A stretch of DNA of 8,777 bases, taken from an uncultured Actinomyces sp. (GTDB lineage Bacteria > Actinomycetota > Actinomycetes > Actinomycetales > Actinomycetaceae). Position 1 is the first letter of the stretch. Every line of letters begins with the position of its first letter. Location of the stretch: contig CACYEE010000094.1 in the NCBI GenBank assembly GCA_902773415.1, positions 1 through 8,777 on the forward strand, written 5' to 3'. Both the position numbers and the translations under genes were made by a program. Below are positions 5,704-8,777 of the stretch, piece by piece. Below the pieces are notes generated by a model. The model made no database searches, had not been told where the DNA came from, and saw nothing but the letters and a program-made list of their open reading frames with translations.

Positions 5704-7071
5704 CTATCGGCGCGCGAGCGCTTCCTCGACAGTGCGCTGGGCGGCAACCGCGGCCTCGGCCGCCTTGCGTGCCCCGCGCGAGAACTCCTGAACCTCGGCG
5801 GCGAGCTGCCCGCAGGCGCCGTCGATGTCGGAACCGCGCGTGTCGCGAATCGTTGTGGGGATTCCTGCGGCCATGAGCGTTTCGACGAAGCGGTTCTGGG
5901 TGCCGCGGGTCGAGGCCGTCCAGATGGAACCCGGCGTCGGGTTGAGCGGAATCGGGTTCACATGCACCCAGCCGCGACCGCGGGCATTGAGCTTGTCCGC
6001 CAGGAGTTTCGCGCGCCAGGCATGGTCGTTCATGTCCTTGATGAGGGCGTATTCGATCGACACTCGCCGCCCGGTCGTCTCGAAGTAGGAGCGGGCGGCA
6101 TCAAGCAGTTCGTCGACCTTGAACTTGGCATTGATGGGAATCAGCGGGTCGCGCAGGTCGTCGTCGGGGGCGTGGAGGGAGATGGCAAGCGTGACGGGCA
6201 GGCCTTCCTCGGCGAGCTTCCCGATGATCGGAACCATGCCGACGGTGGATACCGTGATGTTTCGCGCCGAGAGCCCGAATCCTGCCGGAGCAGGGTCGGC
6301 CAGGCGATGCAGCGCTTTCTTGACACGCAGCCAGTTGCTCAGCGGCTCGCCCATTCCCATGAACACGATGTTCGACACGCGCGTGGGCCCGCCGTCGAGT
6401 TCGCCGGATTCGGCGGCGACCATCGCCAGGCGGACCTGCTCGACGATCTCCGCGGCCGAAAGGTTGCGGGTCAGGCCCGACTGGCCGGTCGCGCAGAAGG
6501 GACAGGCCATTCCGCAGCCGGACTGGGATGAGACGCACAGCGTCGTGCGGTCGGCGTAGCGCATGAGGACGGTTTCGATCATTGCGCCGTCGAAGAGCTT
6601 CCACACGGACTTGACGGTACGCCCGCCGTCGGCATGCAGGTCGCGGACCTTGGTCAGCAGCTGCGGGAAGAAGGTGGCGGCGAGCTCTTCGCGCTGGGCG
6701 GCGGGAATGTCGGTGAGAAGTTCCGGCGCGGTTTCGTGGCGCTCGAAATAGTGCCGGGAGAGCTGGTCGGCACGGTAGGCCGGATAGCCGAACTCCTTCG
6801 TCTTCTCCTTGCGTTCGGCTTCGTCGAGGTCCGCGAGATGGCTTGGCGGCTTGCCTTTCGACGAGGCGGTGAAGGAGAGCATTGGCGCGGGGCCCGATTC
6901 GACGACGGGAAGCACCTGGCGAGGCTTCGCCTTGCTGGCCGACGCGGAGGCGAACCTGTCGTTCTCGTCCGCCGCACGCCAGACGTGCGACGCGGAGGGC
7001 TTGCGGGTCCCGGAGGTCTTGTCGGGCTGGGAGGCGGGCTTCTTTCGGCTCATGCTTCCCGATTCTTCCAT
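5704..7071 (-). CDS. rlmN: Dual-specificity 23S rRNA (A2503-C2) / tRNA (A37-C2) methyltransferase RlmN
   Basis: Radical-SAM enzyme that places a methyl group on C2 of A2503 in 23S rRNA and of A37 in some tRNAs. In the 455-residue frame the [4Fe-4S] cysteines are C186, C190 and C193 (CGMACPFC). The two catalytic cysteines corresponding to E. coli C118 and C355 are C179 in TLCVSSQ and C420 in DIDGACGQL. The SAM-binding GEP is at 241-243 and the NPIPLNPTPG segment at 372-381. RlmN homology begins near KPPSHLADLD (74-83). The first 70 or so residues are a Ser/Lys/Ala-rich, probably disordered extension, longer than in the mycobacterial protein as I recall it. About 35 Ala/Glu-rich residues follow C420. 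The start is uncertain: the ATG at 7053 (six codons in) is equally plausible, and neither has a strong ribosome site. The gene stands alone between two non-coding spacers. Confidence 0.96.
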   Translation of the reverse strand: MEESGSMSRKKPASQPDKTSGTRKPSASHVWRAADENDRFASASASKAKPRQVLPVVESGPAPMLSFTASSKGKPPSHLADLDEAERKEKTKEFGYPAYRADQLSRHYFERHETAPELLTDIPAAQREELAATFFPQLLTKVRDLHADGGRTVKSVWKLFDGAMIETVLMRYADRTTLCVSSQSGCGMACPFCATGQSGLTRNLSAAEIVEQVRLAMVAAESGELDGGPTRVSNIVFMGMGEPLSNWLRVKKALHRLADPAPAGFGLSARNITVSTVGMVPIIGKLAEEGLPVTLAISLHAPDDDLRDPLIPINAKFKVDELLDAARSYFETTGRRVSIEYALIKDMNDHAWRAKLLADKLNARGRGWVHVNPIPLNPTPGSIWTASTRGTQNRFVETLMAAGIPTTIRDTRGSDIDGACGQLAAEVQEFSRGARKAAEAAVAAQRTVEEALARR

Positions 7072-7085
7072 CTTGCCGCGCAGGC

Positions 7086-7149
7086 CGGGATGCCCGCAGC
7101 GGTGGGATTGGCTACGGTTCGGCTCCGCCGTCAGGCCGACGGCATCCCG
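7086..7149. repeat. Long-range 9-bp inverted repeat upstream of rlmN
   Basis: The arms CGGGATGCC (7086-7094) and GGCATCCCG (7141-7149) are exact reverse complements separated by 46 nt. The enclosed sequence has only weak internal pairing. The outer arm ends 15 nt before the upstream rlmN ATG (7071), so the structure would lie in the rlmN leader if transcription begins beyond it. I do not recognise a riboswitch or any known leader RNA here. Confidence 0.55.
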
Positions 7150-7181
7150 TGACGGCCAAACGAACCTCGTCGCTGCGGACA

Positions 7182-7231
7182 GTAGCGCGAAACGGAACCT
7201 TTTCGGGCCAAAAGGTTCCGTTTCGCGCTAC
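7182..7231. repeat. 50-nt perfect palindrome between cdsA and rlmN
   Basis: Two 22-nt arms (7182-7203 and 7210-7231) are exact reverse complements around a 6-nt loop (CGGGCC). Each arm runs from GTAGCGCG at its outer end to CCTTTT at the loop. Because it is symmetric, RNA from either strand folds the same way. No T-tract follows on either side, so it is not a textbook intrinsic terminator. It could still act as a U-less or bidirectional terminator for cdsA, as an mRNA-stabilising element, or as a dispersed palindromic repeat unit. The remainder of the 7072-7312 spacer holds no gene that I can support. Confidence 0.95.
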
Positions 7232-7282
7232 CAGCAGGACGACGCGCCGACTGTTCCGCCTGCACCGATGCCGGACTCCCAT

Positions 7283-7309
7283 TGCCCGGCACCCGAACGC
7301 AGACGGGCA
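7283..7309 (-). terminator. Weak hairpin just past the cdsA stop
   Basis: TGCCCG at 7283-7288 pairs with CGGGCA at 7304-7309 around a 15-nt loop, starting 3 nt after the cdsA stop codon. There is no T-tract and the stem is only 6 bp. It is listed because of its position; the much stronger palindrome 50 nt further on is a better candidate for ending or stabilising the transcript. Confidence 0.2.
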
Positions 7310-7312
7310 GCC

Positions 7313-8185
7313 CTAGAACCCGGCCGCGTGAACCGCGAGCAGATAGCACAGCGGCGCCCACATGAGAATCGAATCAATGCGATCGAGCATGCCGCCGTGG
7401 CCCGGGAACAAAGAACCCATGTCCTTCACTCCGACGTCGCGCTTGAGCAGGGATTCCGAGAGGTCGCCAAGAGTGCCGGAAACCACGGCAAGCACGGCGA
7501 ACAGAGTCGCCACATGCCAGGGTCGGCCGAGCAGCAACGTGAGAATCAGCAGCGCCGCAACGATTGCGAGGGCAATCGACCCGGCGAAGCCTTCCCAGGA
7601 CTTCTTCGGGGAAATCGTCGGCGCCATCGGATGCTTGCCGAACAGCACCCCCGCCATCCAGCCGCCCGTGTCGGAAGCCACCGGCAGCAGAACCAGAAGG
7701 GCGATGAGCCACGGAGCATCATCAAGGCCGGAAAGCGCAACGGCGAAGCACCCGAGCAGGGAAATCCATCCAAGGGCGAAGATTCCGGCGACGGCATCCC
7801 GGGGAGCCCCGCGCGAACCATCGTGCACACGCCAGAAGTATGCGGCGGCAGCCGTTGCCATGAAAACGAGAAATCCGGCAGGCAGGCCCCAAATCCAGGT
7901 GGATGCCACCATCGCAACGGTTCCGATGCCGGCCGGCACGAGCGGGATGCGGATTCCCTTGACCATGAAGGCACCGGCAGCCTCCCACAGGCCGATGAGG
8001 AGCGCGACGGCAATCAACGCGACAAACAGCTCGACATGCCAAAGCACCGAGACTGCGACAAGCGCAAGCGCGACAACCGCGGTCGGCACGGCCTTGGCAA
8101 GGTCCCGCCCGGCCTTCGAGGTCGAAAGCGCGGGCGGTTTCGGCGGGTGGGGCGCCAGGCGCGCCCGGAGTTCCTGGATAGTCAC
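7313..8185 (-). CDS. cdsA: Phosphatidate cytidylyltransferase (CDP-diacylglycerol synthase)
   Basis: Integral membrane enzyme that converts phosphatidic acid and CTP to CDP-diacylglycerol, the precursor of phosphatidylglycerol, cardiolipin and phosphatidylinositol lipids. With the GTG start the product has 290 residues. A proline-rich cytosolic N-terminus of about 30 residues is followed by roughly eight hydrophobic segments between 33 and 288. The cytidylyltransferase signature is complete at 245-271: S245, K248-R249, K254-D255, PGHGG at 261-265 and D268-R269-x-D271. SDTGGW (171-176) and SPKKSWEG (192-199) are further family motifs. The GTG lies 19 nt after the frr stop. The longer form from an ATG at 8263 overlaps frr by 59 nt, and its first 26 residues come mostly from out-of-frame frr sequence, so I reject it. 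The ribosome site before the GTG is weak. frr-cdsA is a common bacterial operon. Confidence 0.95.
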   Translation of the reverse strand: MTIQELRARLAPHPPKPPALSTSKAGRDLAKAVPTAVVALALVAVSVLWHVELFVALIAVALLIGLWEAAGAFMVKGIRIPLVPAGIGTVAMVASTWIWGLPAGFLVFMATAAAAYFWRVHDGSRGAPRDAVAGIFALGWISLLGCFAVALSGLDDAPWLIALLVLLPVASDTGGWMAGVLFGKHPMAPTISPKKSWEGFAGSIALAIVAALLILTLLLGRPWHVATLFAVLAVVSGTLGDLSESLLKRDVGVKDMGSLFPGHGGMLDRIDSILMWAPLCYLLAVHAAGF

Positions 8186-8204
8186 GGGGCCAGCCCGAAG
8201 CCGG

Positions 8205-8762
8205 TCAGACTTCGAGAAGTTCCTTTTCCTTGCCTTCAAGGAGCAAATCGACCTGCTCGACATGCTTCTTCGTCATGGAGTCGAGCTGGTCGATCGCGCG
8301 CTTGACGTCGTCCTCGCCGGCTTCGCCGTCCTTCTTGATCTTGTCGAGGGCATCCTTGGCCTTGCGGAGAACGCCGCGCAGCGACACTCGCGCATCCTCG
8401 GCCTTGGTGCGCGCAATCTTGACGTAGTCCTTGCGGCGCTCCTCGGTCAGGGCCGGCATGACGACGCGGATGACGGCTCCGTCGTCAACGGGGTTGACGC
8501 CGAGGTCGGACTCGCGCAGGGCCTTGTCGATGGCCTGCATGGCACCGCGGTCGTAGGGGGTGATGAGCACGGTGCGGGCATCGGGGATGCCGATGGAGCC
8601 AAGCTGCTGCAGCGGCGTTGGAGCACCGTAGTAGTCAACGAGAATATCGTTGAACATTCCGGCGTTGGCCCGGCCCGAACGGATGTTCGCGAAGTCGTTC
8701 TTGGCCACCTCGATGGCCTTGTCCATCTTGTCCTCTGCTTCGAGGAGGGTTTCGTCGATCAT
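8205..8762 (-). CDS. frr: Ribosome recycling factor
   Basis: Works with EF-G to split the post-termination ribosome into subunits and release mRNA and tRNA. The 185 residues are the standard bacterial length. The tRNA-mimicking fold is clear: the long-helix domain is formed by about 1-30 and 105-185, and the small beta domain by about 31-104. Family hallmarks are IRSGRANAGMF (27-37), YYGAPTPLQQL (44-54), ITPYD (67-71) and PALTEERRKDYVK (103-115). The ATG start is supported by AAGAGGA ending 7 nt upstream, only just inside the window. It is probably preceded by pyrH, its usual partner, beyond the right edge. cdsA follows after 19 nt, indicating co-transcription. Confidence 0.98.
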   Translation of the reverse strand: MIDETLLEAEDKMDKAIEVAKNDFANIRSGRANAGMFNDILVDYYGAPTPLQQLGSIGIPDARTVLITPYDRGAMQAIDKALRESDLGVNPVDDGAVIRVVMPALTEERRKDYVKIARTKAEDARVSLRGVLRKAKDALDKIKKDGEAGEDDVKRAIDQLDSMTKKHVEQVDLLLEGKEKELLEV

Positions 8763-8769
8763 GTGTCAG

Positions 8770-8776
8770 TCCTCTT
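8770..8776 (-). promoter_or_regulatory. frr ribosome binding site
   Basis: The minus strand reads AAGAGGA, ending 7 nt before the frr ATG. It confirms the start of frr at the very edge of the window. Confidence 0.7.
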
Positions 8777-8777
8777 C

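Noticed and set aside
5674..5706. Hairpin after the rlmN stop (AGGC-A-GG with CC-GCCT)
   Set aside because: Only six pairs with a bulge and a 13-nt loop, followed by just GTTT; too weak to call a terminator.
7131..7361. 76-residue minus-strand frame covering the palindrome
   Set aside because: It overlaps the cdsA 3' end, has no ribosome site and no similarity that I recognise. A peptide read through a perfect palindrome is unlikely to be a real gene.
8186..8263. Longer cdsA start (ATG at 8263)
   Set aside because: The extra 26 residues come mostly from frr read out of frame and would force a 59-nt overlap. The family's N-terminus fits the GTG at 8185.
6809..8305. 498-residue open frame on the plus strand
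   Set aside because: It runs antisense to rlmN and cdsA and straight through the palindrome. Its composition (Arg, His, Gly, Pro) is typical of a shadow frame.
1..8777. CRISPR array, tRNA, rRNA, insertion sequence or defence genes
   Set aside because: I looked for regular direct repeats, cloverleaf-like segments, transposase or integrase motifs and nuclease motifs on both strands and saw none. The window is housekeeping genes with short spacers.

Overview
This window is a stretch of ordinary core chromosome from a high-GC Gram-positive bacterium (Actinobacteria/Actinomycetota). The phylum call rests on four things: the high GC content with GC-rich third codon positions, the actinobacterial style of the ispG, rlmN and site-2 protease sequences, a DivIVA-repeat protein of an actinobacterial type, and a gene order that, from memory, parallels the Mycobacterium tuberculosis block Rv2867c (GNAT) - ispG - rip1 - dxr ... 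rlmN ... cdsA - frr. I cannot fix the genus; an Actinomycetales or Bifidobacteriales relative is a reasonable guess.

All eight confident genes lie on the minus strand, so transcription runs from high to low coordinates. In that order they are frr (ribosome recycling), cdsA (CDP-diacylglycerol synthase), a 241-bp spacer with a 50-nt perfect palindrome, rlmN (23S rRNA/tRNA A2 methyltransferase), a small protein with four DivIVA-type motifs, dxr (second MEP-pathway step), a RseP/Rip1 site-2 protease, a 150-bp spacer with GC-rich hairpins, ispG (late MEP-pathway step, Fe-S enzyme) and a DUF4081-type GNAT acetyltransferase. The left 261 bp hold no gene that I can assign.

The genes cover translation and RNA modification (frr, rlmN), membrane lipid synthesis (cdsA), isoprenoid precursor synthesis (dxr, ispG), intramembrane proteolysis (rseP) and probably cell-pole or division biology (DivIVA repeats). 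Spacing suggests a few transcription units: frr-cdsA; rlmN alone; DivIVA-repeat, dxr and rseP, with dxr and rseP 2 nt apart; and ispG-GNAT. A strong hairpin after rseP, together with a near-consensus -10 placed so that ispG mRNA could begin at its GTG start codon, supports a break between rseP and ispG.

I see no mobile element, CRISPR array, tRNA, rRNA or defence system. The items most worth a second look are non-coding: the long palindrome between cdsA and rlmN, the repeat cluster between rseP and ispG, and a terminator-like hairpin that overlaps the DivIVA-repeat stop codon just ahead of dxr. The internal duplication of the DivIVA-motif protein also deserves attention. No convincing new multi-gene system is present.
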